From DATLED01 sp035525495 (GTDB lineage: Bacteria > Actinomycetota > Acidimicrobiia > Acidimicrobiales > CADCTF01), in assembly GCA_035525495.1 (NCBI GenBank), contig DATLED010000042.1, positions 33,456-97,455 on the forward strand: a DNA stretch of 64,000 nucleotides, given 5' to 3'. Positions within the stretch are counted from its first letter, which is position 1; each line of letters opens with the position of its first letter. The notes under the pieces are model-generated. The model was not told the origin of the DNA and made no database searches. It saw only the letters and a list, made by a program, of their open reading frames with translations. The translations under genes and the position numbers were made by a program. This document shows positions 22,422 to 30,232 of the stretch, in pieces.

Positions 22422-24835
22422 CGCGACCTCCTTCCTGCCAGAGCGGGGATGCGCCCGAGGCCGAGCCGCGACCGCCGCCTCGCGAGGCTCCTGGCCTTGC
22501 GCGTCCGTCGCCGTTCCGCCCGCCACATCGTCCAGCGTCCGACGGGATCGAGCAGGACCACCGTCGGGACCTCGTCGGTGTACGGCTGGCGCAACGACGC
22601 CTTCGAGAGCGCGGCCAGCACTCGGGCCTGGAACGGCTGCCCGCGCGACATGCGTCGCCGCAAGGACGCCGACAGCTCCTCGGCCGCCTGGGCGTCCTCG
22701 TCGGTGACGGTACGGGCGAGGTCGCCGTAGAGCGTGCGGGCCACCAGCCAAGCGAACTCCTGGTGCTCCTCGTCGACCACGACCCGCTTGAGGTACTCCA
22801 GCGGGGTGTCGAGGTGGTCGCCGAGGTTCAGGTCGTGCGCGGCGTCACGGAACTCGGCGTACTCGACGGCGATCTGCGTCCGGGGACCGAGCTGCTCGGC
22901 CCACCGCCGCCGCTTCCGCCGCCGCCACCCCTTCATGACCGAAGGAGTCGCCAGGTAGACGAGGAGCAGCGCGCCGAAGGCGGGCAGCGCGGCGATCAGC
23001 TGCTCCCGGATGCGTTGGTACAGCTGCTTGAACGACTCGAGCTTGATCGGGATCACGAGCTCCGCCGCGACCTCGTCGGAGGCGAGCGTGTTGGGGTCGA
23101 ACTTGGCGTTGGGGTCGTTGTCGAGCTGCTGCTTGGCCTTCTCCGGGGCTTGGATGAGGGGGATCCACCCCTGGCCCTCGAAGTACACCTCGAGCCACTG
23201 TGCGGCGTTGGCCGGACGCACCGTCGCCACCCCGTTCTCGTCGTTGAGGCCGTCGAAGCCGAACCCGATCCGGGCCGGCACACCCGCCCAACGGGCCAAC
23301 ATGGCCTCTGCTGCGACGATCTCGTACGGCGTGGCCTCGTGGGTCTTGCTGTCGAAGATCTCGACGACGCGTGCGGGCGCGATGTCCCCGGGGACGCCGC
23401 CGCCCGCCGCCACCACGACCTCGCGCAACGCCTTGCGCACGTAGTCGAGCCGGTCCCAGGCGGGTTCGGGTGGCGCCTCCTGCAACAGGCGGGAGATGCG
23501 GGCCGGTGGCTTCGGCACCTCCAGCATGTCCTCGAAGTCACCCTTCAGCTTCGGCGCCTCCTTGAGCTGCGCCGCGTCCGGGTACGGCGGCTGGGCGATC
23601 GTGTAGGTCACGTCGTTCGGCACCCGACCCTCGGTGAGCCGAAAGACGTCCACGCGAGGGTCCCACCTGGCGTCGAGGTCGCCGGGCTTCTCGATGCGGG
23701 TCGGCGACGTCGTGCCAGGCAGGCTGGCGGCGTTGCCGAGGTCGCGGATCGTGAACTGCACGACCTCGCTCGCGTCCTTGTCGCGGGCGGCGTCGACGAC
23801 GCCGCCGGGGGGCACCGCGCGCAGGCGCGCCTTGTCGAACGGCGGGAGCCGCCAGGCCTCGCCGTCGTAGGTGTCGAGCACGCCGGTCTTCCACGGTCCG
23901 GTGATCGGCGACGTCGTCTTCACCTCGAAGAGGACGCGGTCCTGGATGCTCGAGAGCGGGATGGGCTTCGGCTTCTGCGCCTGGTCCGACGGGTTGTAGA
24001 CCGGCGCCGGGAAGAGGAAGCTGGCGTTGCTCAGCACGACGAGGGCCACCACCGCGGCCGCGGCCGCGGCGACGCCGCGCATCGCCCGCTTGAGCTCGAA
24101 CTCCTTTGTGAGCTCTGACGCCTTGAGCGAGTCGCCACCGAAGAGGACGGCCAGCGCCGCCAACAACGGCACGAACGCGCAGAGCCCGGCGATGAACTGA
24201 CCGTCGTCGGGCTGGGTGATAGCGGTGAGGGCCAGGATCGGGAGAGGGATGGCGATGGCCGCCCGCGGACGGTTCAACGCCGTGCCGACCCACGCCGCCC
24301 CGAAGCCGACGAGGCTGAAGACGAGGACGAGGATGGGCTTCCAGCCGGGATCGAACGGCACCGGTGGTCGGAGCAGCCGTCCGCTGGCGATGGCGTCCGA
24401 CATCAGCTTCGGGAGCTCGCCCGCATCGCCGCCGGTCACCAGCATGGCGAGCACGCCGGTGAAGAGCCCCACCGGCAGGAGCAGGATCTGGTACGTGGTC
24501 TCGCGCGCCGGCGACCGGAGGGTCAGCCACGCCCACCCGACGCCGAGGCCCACGGCGAAGAGGGCGAGCAGGCGAGCCGACCAGGTGCCGAAAATGCCGC
24601 CCGTGACCAGCGCCGCGGCCGAAGTCGCCAGCGCGGCCGCCAGAAGTGGGCGCAGCGGGACGGGGGGGTGCTCCGGCCCGGATCCGTCGCCGGGCCCTCG
24701 GCTGCCATCCGAGCCGGCCGCCGCGAGCTCGGCCTCGATGTCGCGGTCGAACCCCCGCGCCGAGGGCGCCGGCGCCTCGTCGCGCTCGCGCTCGCGCGCC
24801 TCGGCGTCGGGACGATCGATGGTCGGGGCGGCCAC
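22418..24835 (-). CDS. Membrane protein with inactive transglutaminase-like domain (TgpA-type)
   Basis: 805 residues. After a charged N-terminus come about six hydrophobic helices (roughly 60-270), then an extracytoplasmic region with a transglutaminase-like core (about 460-560), one more membrane helix near 610 and a cytoplasmic tail rich in Arg. The layout is that of DUF3488/TgpA proteins that accompany MoxR and DUF58. The catalytic triad is missing: the Cys position in the usual GYC-x-x-FA is Pro (EATPYEIVAA), the AHxWVE His is Gln (NAAQWLEV), and the DPTP Asp is Ile (WIPLIQAP). It is therefore probably a pseudoenzyme or structural protein. ATG start 4 bp after the DUF58 stop. Confidence 0.82.
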   Translation of the reverse strand: MAAPTIDRPDAEARERERDEAPAPSARGFDRDIEAELAAAGSDGSRGPGDGSGPEHPPVPLRPLLAAALATSAAALVTGGIFGTWSARLLALFAVGLGVGWAWLTLRSPARETTYQILLLPVGLFTGVLAMLVTGGDAGELPKLMSDAIASGRLLRPPVPFDPGWKPILVLVFSLVGFGAAWVGTALNRPRAAIAIPLPILALTAITQPDDGQFIAGLCAFVPLLAALAVLFGGDSLKASELTKEFELKRAMRGVAAAAAAVVALVVLSNASFLFPAPVYNPSDQAQKPKPIPLSSIQDRVLFEVKTTSPITGPWKTGVLDTYDGEAWRLPPFDKARLRAVPPGGVVDAARDKDASEVVQFTIRDLGNAASLPGTTSPTRIEKPGDLDARWDPRVDVFRLTEGRVPNDVTYTIAQPPYPDAAQLKEAPKLKGDFEDMLEVPKPPARISRLLQEAPPEPAWDRLDYVRKALREVVVAAGGGVPGDIAPARVVEIFDSKTHEATPYEIVAAEAMLARWAGVPARIGFGFDGLNDENGVATVRPANAAQWLEVYFEGQGWIPLIQAPEKAKQQLDNDPNAKFDPNTLASDEVAAELVIPIKLESFKQLYQRIREQLIAALPAFGALLLVYLATPSVMKGWRRRKRRRWAEQLGPRTQIAVEYAEFRDAAHDLNLGDHLDTPLEYLKRVVVDEEHQEFAWLVARTLYGDLARTVTDEDAQAAEELSASLRRRMSRGQPFQARVLAALSKASLRQPYTDEVPTVVLLDPVGRWTMWRAERRRTRKARSLARRRSRLGLGRIPALAGRRSR

Positions 24836-24839
24836 GGCG

Positions 24840-26129
24840 CTAGACCTTGACCCCGCCGCCGACGACGTTGTGGAAGGCGACGGCCAGCGGCGAGTTCGGG
24901 CGGATCTCGGCGACCTGGCAGCCGAGCTTGGCCGCCGCCGTCAGCGTCTCGACCGCGAGCTCGTCCCAGAGGAGGGCGACGACCAGCACGGACCAGCCCC
25001 GCTCGATCAACAGCTCCAACGCGGCCGCGGACTCCTTCTCGAGGAGCGGCGTGATCACGACGACATGGGCGTCGCGGCCCCGCTGGAACACGACACGGTT
25101 GATGGCCTCCATGAGCGGGACGTCCTCGAGCTCGGCTCGGGCGAGCTCGTCGAGCACGCGGAGGCCCGCCTGCGGTCCGCGCACCGGGCCGATGAGCCGC
25201 TTCTCGCAGCCCTCGAGGGTGACGGAGAAGCCCTCCTTCAGGTGGTAGAGGCTCGCCGACGCGGCCGCCCGGACCCCGGTCTCGAACGACTCGCTGAACA
25301 GACCCTTGCTGTGGTTCTCGCGATGGCCGTCGAGGATGATGTTGATCTGGTCCGTGATGCCCTGCTCGGCCTCGCGAACGAGCAGTTGTTGCGTCCGGGC
25401 GTAGGCCCGCCACACGACGCGACGGACGTCGTCGCCAGGCGCGTACTCGCGCATGCCGTAGAACTCCATGCCGCTCGGCCACGGCTTGGACATCGGCGGA
25501 CGGACCGGCGGGTCCTCCCACAGCCGAGTGAAGGCACGGTCCTGGACGATCTCGGTGGACGGGTGGACGAGGAACTCGAACGGCTCGCACAGAACGGCCT
25601 CGCGCTCGGTGAAGCCGAAGGGATCACCCCACCGGGCCACGAGGGGGCCGAGCTGGTACACGCCGCGGCGCCAGCAGGTCAGCTTGTACGCGTGGTCGAC
25701 GGACTCGCCGGGCTCGAGCTGGGCGACGGGGATCCGGGCGTTCTGGCCGAGCACTTCGGGCACGTGCTCCTCGAGCACGAAGGTGTTGAGCCGGCGCGTG
25801 GCGGTCAGCTTCACCTCCATCTCGATGATCTCGCCCTCGCGTCGGCGACTGCGGACGAGGGCGCGCTCCCCTTCGAGCGGCAGCGGCCGGCGGCCGATCG
25901 CCCAGGAGAGCGCCAGCACGGTGAAGCCCCCGTAGGAGAGCAGGTAGAGGGGCCGCCCGGCGACGAACCGGCCGAGGATCCACGCGACGACGGCGACGGC
26001 CAGCAGGATCAGGCCCGACGTCGTGAAGCCCGTCTTGGCCGTGATGGCGCGCAGCGTCCGCGCTTGGATGCTGTTGGAGGCGCGGGCGCGCTCGGAGAAC
26101 CGTCGGGTCTCCGAGATCGTCATGCTCAT
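24840..26129 (-). CDS. DUF58 domain membrane protein of MoxR cluster
   Basis: 429 residues. Two hydrophobic helices near residues 35-75 are followed by a beta-rich middle and the DUF58 hallmark GMREYAPGDDVRRVVWRAYA at about 220-240. A vWA-like C-terminal part follows, with INIILDGHRENH carrying an Asp in place of the usual MIDAS start. DUF58 proteins are thought to be MoxR clients in assembly or maturation of envelope complexes. I chose ATG 26129 (MSMTISETRRF); ATG 26123 is equally possible, while upstream codons fall inside MoxR-adjacent sequence. The gene lies 19 bp after the MoxR stop and 4 bp before the transglutaminase-like gene. Confidence 0.85.
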   Translation of the reverse strand: MSMTISETRRFSERARASNSIQARTLRAITAKTGFTTSGLILLAVAVVAWILGRFVAGRPLYLLSYGGFTVLALSWAIGRRPLPLEGERALVRSRRREGEIIEMEVKLTATRRLNTFVLEEHVPEVLGQNARIPVAQLEPGESVDHAYKLTCWRRGVYQLGPLVARWGDPFGFTEREAVLCEPFEFLVHPSTEIVQDRAFTRLWEDPPVRPPMSKPWPSGMEFYGMREYAPGDDVRRVVWRAYARTQQLLVREAEQGITDQINIILDGHRENHSKGLFSESFETGVRAAASASLYHLKEGFSVTLEGCEKRLIGPVRGPQAGLRVLDELARAELEDVPLMEAINRVVFQRGRDAHVVVITPLLEKESAAALELLIERGWSVLVVALLWDELAVETLTAAAKLGCQVAEIRPNSPLAVAFHNVVGGGVKV

Positions 26130-26148
26130 CGGGTTCCGGCCATGCGGG

Positions 26149-27198
26149 TCAGCTCGCTCCCGCGACGGCTCGGCGCCGACGGCGGCCGTCGCTCGACGGC
26201 CCGTCACGATCTGTCGTGCCTCGGTTGGCGCCGCGACCCGGGCTCGATACGCCGAGCGGCGTCTTGACTCTCGACAGGATCCTGTCGAGCACGTCGTCGA
26301 CGCTCTCGCCCCGCAGCGTGGCGTCCGGGTTGAGCATCAGGCGGTGTCCGAGCACGGGCCGGAGCAGGACCTTGACGTCCTCGGGGTAGACCTGCTGGCG
26401 GCCGTCGGCCGCAGCCATCACCCGCGCCGCCTTGGACAACGAGATCGAGGCGCGCGGGCTGGCGCCGAGGGTGAGGCTGTTGTCGTCTCGTGTCGCTTGG
26501 ACGATGTCGATGATGTAGGACTCGACGGCGGTTGGCAGCTCGACCTCGGTGGCGTACTCCTGCATCCCGAGTATCTCCGCGGTGGTCGTCACCGGCTGAA
26601 GTCCCTCGACCTCGAGCCCCCGCGTGTTGCCCCGCATGATGAGCCGCTCGCCGTCGGCCGTCGCGTAGCCCATCTTCAGGCGGAAGAGGAAGCGGTCGAG
26701 CTGCGCCTCCGGGAGCGGGAACGTGCCGGCCTGCTCCACCGGGTTCTGGGTTGCCAGCACGAGGAACGGCTTGGGCAGCGGACGGGAGACACCGTCGGTG
26801 CTGACGTTGCGCTCGGCCATGGCCTCGAGGAGGGCCGACTGGGTCTTCGGGGTGGCGCGGTTGATCTCGTCCACCAGCAGCACGTTGGTGAAGACCGGGC
26901 CTTCCTTGAACACGAACTTCATGGTGCCCTTGCTCGAGTCGATGACCGACGACCCGGTGATGTCACCGGGGAGCATGTCGGGCGTGCACTGCACCCGGGC
27001 GGTCTGGGCGTGCATCGTCTGGGCGAGGGCACGGGCGAGAACCGACTTGCCCACGCCGGGCACGTCCTCGAACAGCACGTGGCCGTTCGCCATGATCGCG
27101 GTGAGGGCGAGGCGCACGACGTCGTCTTTGCCGTGCACCACGGTGTTGATGTTGTCGGCCGTCTTGTCGAAGAGCTTCCGGAACTTGTTGCCGTCCAT
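26149..27198 (-). CDS. MoxR-family AAA+ ATPase
   Basis: 349 residues. Walker A is DVPGVGKSVLA, Walker B is VLLVDEINRATPKTQ, sensor 1 is VLATQNPVEQAGTFPLPEAQLDRF, and the C-terminal lid has GASPRASISLSKAAR, all diagnostic of MoxR. MoxR ATPases act as chaperone-like remodelers, usually of vWA or DUF58 partners, at the cytoplasmic side. Here it is the first gene of a five-gene operon (MoxR, DUF58, transglutaminase-like, two lipoproteins). An Arg/Ser-rich extension of about 30 residues after PLGVSSPGRG is unusual. The ATG is 31 bp from the stop of the upstream transporter gene, so read-through from that operon is possible. Confidence 0.92.
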   Translation of the reverse strand: MDGNKFRKLFDKTADNINTVVHGKDDVVRLALTAIMANGHVLFEDVPGVGKSVLARALAQTMHAQTARVQCTPDMLPGDITGSSVIDSSKGTMKFVFKEGPVFTNVLLVDEINRATPKTQSALLEAMAERNVSTDGVSRPLPKPFLVLATQNPVEQAGTFPLPEAQLDRFLFRLKMGYATADGERLIMRGNTRGLEVEGLQPVTTTAEILGMQEYATEVELPTAVESYIIDIVQATRDDNSLTLGASPRASISLSKAARVMAAADGRQQVYPEDVKVLLRPVLGHRLMLNPDATLRGESVDDVLDRILSRVKTPLGVSSPGRGANRGTTDRDGPSSDGRRRRRAVAGAS

Positions 27199-27219
27199 GT
27201 CGCGTGCTTTCTGGTAGGG

Positions 27220-27231
27220 AGCGCCGGCGCT
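27220..27231. repeat. Perfect 12-bp palindrome AGCGCCGGCGCT between transporter copy 1 and MoxR
   Basis: It spans the first base of the transporter stop codon and the 5' side of the MoxR leader. With no loop it is more a protein site than an RNA terminator. Short GC palindromes are expected by chance in such DNA. Confidence 0.35.
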
Positions 27232-30200
27232 AGCCGATGTCGCCGGATCGGTTGATGACCTCTTCCGAGGTGCCGAGGTAGGAGTTGACGACCTGCGGGT
27301 GCTCGAGCACGTCCTTCGCCGCGCCCCGTGTGACCACGCGGCCGAGATCGAGGGCGAGGAGCTCGTCGGAGACGCCGCTGATCAGGTTCATGTCGTGCTC
27401 GATGATGAGGATGGAGCAGCCCGTCTCCCAGCGGATGCGCTGGAGCAGGGCGCCGAGCTCCTCGGCCTCGCGCTGCGCGATGCCGGAGGACGGCTCGTCG
27501 AGGAGGAGGACCTTGGGGTCGCACGCCATCACGCAGGCCAGGTCGACGATGCGACGCGAGCCGGTCGACAGCTCGCGGACGAACTTGTCTCGCATCTCGT
27601 CGAGGTTCATCAGGCGGATCAGCCGGTCGATGCGGCGCTGGATGCCCTCCTCCGCCTTGCGCACGTTGGGCAGGTGGAGGGCGGCGCCGATCGTGCTCTT
27701 CGACGTGAGGTACTGCTCGAGGGCGACCGCGATGTTCTCGGTCACCGTGAGCGGGGGGAAGAGGCGCGCGTCCTGGAACGAGCGGACGAGGCCGACCTTG
27801 GCCCGCTGGTCGGGAGGCAACGACGTGACGTCCTCGCCGAAGAGGCGGATCTCGCCCTCGTCGGGCGTGACGAACCCCGAGATGATGTCGAAGAGGGTCG
27901 TCTTGCCGGCGCCGTTGGGGCCGATGAGTCCGAGGACCTTCCCCTCCTCGAGGGCGATGTTCACGTCCTCGACGACCTGGATGCCGCCGTAGCGCTTGGC
28001 GATCCCCTTGAGCTCGAGGGCGGTGGCCGGCGGTGCACCGGGGATGGTCCCGACGAGCGAGCGCTGCTTGCCGTAGCCGGCGATGCTCCCACCACCGCCA
28101 CCGGCGCCCTTCAGGTACACCGAACGCAGGATGTCGGGCCGCGACATGAGCTCCGCGGTCGGGCCGCTGAACTTCACCTCGCCCTTCTCCATGAACACCG
28201 CCCGCTTCGCGACCGTGAGGGCGACGTTCACGCTCTGCTCCACGAGGATGATGGTGGTGCCGGCGTCGGCGATGTCCTGCACGATCCGGAGGAGCTGTTC
28301 GACGATCACCGGCGCCAGCCCGAGGGACAGCTCGTCGATCATGAGCAGCCTGGGCTTCGACAGGAAGGCCTGGCCGAGCGTGAGCATCTGCTGCTCGCCG
28401 CCCGAGAGGTTGCCAGCGGGCTCCGACCATCGCGTTCGCAGGATCGGGAAGCGCTCGAGCACCGACTCCGTGGCCGAGGCGACGTAGGCATCATCGGAGC
28501 GGAACATCCACGCTGCCAGCTTCAGGTTCTCGGCGACCGTGAGGTTCGGGAACACGCCGCGGCCACCCGGGACCTGGATGATGCCCTTCGCCGCGTGCGC
28601 CGACGGTGGGAGGAACGTGATGTCCTCTCCGTCGAAGAAGATGGCGCCGTTCGACGCCGTCGTGAGCCCGGAGATGGCGCGCAGGAGGGTGGACTTGCCG
28701 GCGCCGTTCGTGCCGAGGAGGGCGATCACCTCGCCCTCGTCGACCTCGAAGTCGAGGTTGAACAGGATCTGCACCTGGTCGTAGTGGACGTCGAGGTCGC
28801 GGACGACGAGGAGCTTGGCCTTGCCTTGCCGCTTCGACTCTCGGGCGATGAACGATGCCGCCGACGCCGCTTGGGCGGCGCGGATGTCGGCGTCCACGCT
28901 CGAGCCGGCCGAGGTGATGATCAGGGCGCCGATCAGGTACACCGGCACCATCAGGAGGATGCCGGCGCGGAGTCCCAAGCGGTCGGCGATCCCTCCGAAG
29001 AGCGGTCCGAGGGCCAGGCCCGGAACGACGAAGACGGCGCTGACCGAGAGCGCGAAGCCGCGCACGCGCGGCGGGATCACCATCGTCATCAGCGCCGTCG
29101 TGGCCGGCCCCAGAATGGCGCCGAGAAGGGCGATCACGTACTTGAACCCGACGGCCATCCAAACGGTCGGGGAAACGGCGATGAGGGCGAAGGAACCGCC
29201 GATGCCGACGGACAGGAGTCCGATCACGGTGATCACGCGGCTCGGCCGGAAGCGCAGGAAGCGGTTCACGAAGCCGATGCCGAGGACGAGGCCGACCATG
29301 GCGAGGGGCTCGTCGAAGGCGTTGATCGTGCCGCGCGCCCCGGGCCCGAGATGGAAGACCTCGGCGTAGAAGATGCCCATGACCGGCAGGATCACCTGGA
29401 GCGACCCCACGAGGAACGGGAGCGCGAACCAGAAGCGGCGCAGCGTCCGGACGCTCTTGGCGATGCGCCAGGACTCCGTCCACGACGGTGGTGACTCGCC
29501 CGTCAGCGCCGCCTGCTCCGAGAGCCCGAGTGCACGGCGCTCCTGTTCGCCCCGTACCGGCTCCCGCAGCCTCAGCGCGATGACGATGGCCAGTACGACC
29601 GACGGGATGCCGAGGACGAAGAAGGGCACCTGCCAGTAGAAGATGCCGGCGAGCAGTCCCGCGGCGAGTGGGGCGATGAAGTTGCCGAACCGGTTCGACA
29701 GGCTGAAGAACGAGAAGACGGCGCCACGAGCGCTTGGCGGGTAGTAGTCGGCGAGGAGGGCGTTGTGGACCGGCGTCGCCGTCTTGCCCATGCCCGCGCC
29801 GAACCGGAACGCCGCGAGGCTGAAGAACGTCCATGCGAAGCCGGTGCACAACGCCATGACCCCGACGATGACGGCGCCGATCGACGTCAGCCAGACGCGA
29901 TTCCAGCGGTCGGACGCGTACCCGAGCGGAAGGGCCAACAGGACGGTGAGGACGCCGCCGAGGCTGTTGGCGACGGTGATGAGGGTGATGCTCACGCCGA
30001 AGTAGTCCCGGATCTCGGGGAGGAGCACGCCGATGGCGCCGGCGTCGAAGCCGTCGACGATGTTCAGCAGGGACAGGAGCACGAGGGGCACCACCGGCGC
30101 ACCGCCGGTGACGATGCTCGGCCGGAGCTCATGAAGCGTCCGGCGCATGGTGCCGGCGTCCGCCGGGGCCTCGAGGTCAGCGGCCGGCGGCGCGGCCGTC

Positions 30201-30232
30201 GGGTCGACGTCGGGTTCGTCGACCAGGGTCAT
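27230..30232 (-). CDS. MFS permease fused to LivF-like and LivG-like ATPases (system 1)
   Basis: 1000 residues. Residues about 40-455 form a 12-helix MFS-type permease (for example VVPLVLLSLLNIVDGFDAGAIG and LADYYPPSARGAVFSFF). A LivF-like ATPase follows at about 475-705, with Walker A GTNGAGKST (near 505), signature LSGGEQQM and Walker B LLMIDELSLGLAP. A LivG-like ATPase occupies about 745-985, with Walker A GPNGAGKTT (near 768), an unusual signature LSTGSRR and Walker B LLLDEPSSGIAQ. A Gly-rich linker (KGAGGGGGS) separates the ATPases. ATG 30232 overlaps the LivHM stop (ATGA). The open frame extends further upstream but only inside LivHM. Role: ATPase pair of the importer; what the MFS part does is unknown. 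Confidence 0.9.
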   Translation of the reverse strand: MTLVDEPDVDPTAAPPAADLEAPADAGTMRRTLHELRPSIVTGGAPVVPLVLLSLLNIVDGFDAGAIGVLLPEIRDYFGVSITLITVANSLGGVLTVLLALPLGYASDRWNRVWLTSIGAVIVGVMALCTGFAWTFFSLAAFRFGAGMGKTATPVHNALLADYYPPSARGAVFSFFSLSNRFGNFIAPLAAGLLAGIFYWQVPFFVLGIPSVVLAIVIALRLREPVRGEQERRALGLSEQAALTGESPPSWTESWRIAKSVRTLRRFWFALPFLVGSLQVILPVMGIFYAEVFHLGPGARGTINAFDEPLAMVGLVLGIGFVNRFLRFRPSRVITVIGLLSVGIGGSFALIAVSPTVWMAVGFKYVIALLGAILGPATTALMTMVIPPRVRGFALSVSAVFVVPGLALGPLFGGIADRLGLRAGILLMVPVYLIGALIITSAGSSVDADIRAAQAASAASFIARESKRQGKAKLLVVRDLDVHYDQVQILFNLDFEVDEGEVIALLGTNGAGKSTLLRAISGLTTASNGAIFFDGEDITFLPPSAHAAKGIIQVPGGRGVFPNLTVAENLKLAAWMFRSDDAYVASATESVLERFPILRTRWSEPAGNLSGGEQQMLTLGQAFLSKPRLLMIDELSLGLAPVIVEQLLRIVQDIADAGTTIILVEQSVNVALTVAKRAVFMEKGEVKFSGPTAELMSRPDILRSVYLKGAGGGGGSIAGYGKQRSLVGTIPGAPPATALELKGIAKRYGGIQVVEDVNIALEEGKVLGLIGPNGAGKTTLFDIISGFVTPDEGEIRLFGEDVTSLPPDQRAKVGLVRSFQDARLFPPLTVTENIAVALEQYLTSKSTIGAALHLPNVRKAEEGIQRRIDRLIRLMNLDEMRDKFVRELSTGSRRIVDLACVMACDPKVLLLDEPSSGIAQREAEELGALLQRIRWETGCSILIIEHDMNLISGVSDELLALDLGRVVTRGAAKDVLEHPQVVNSYLGTSEEVINRSGDIG

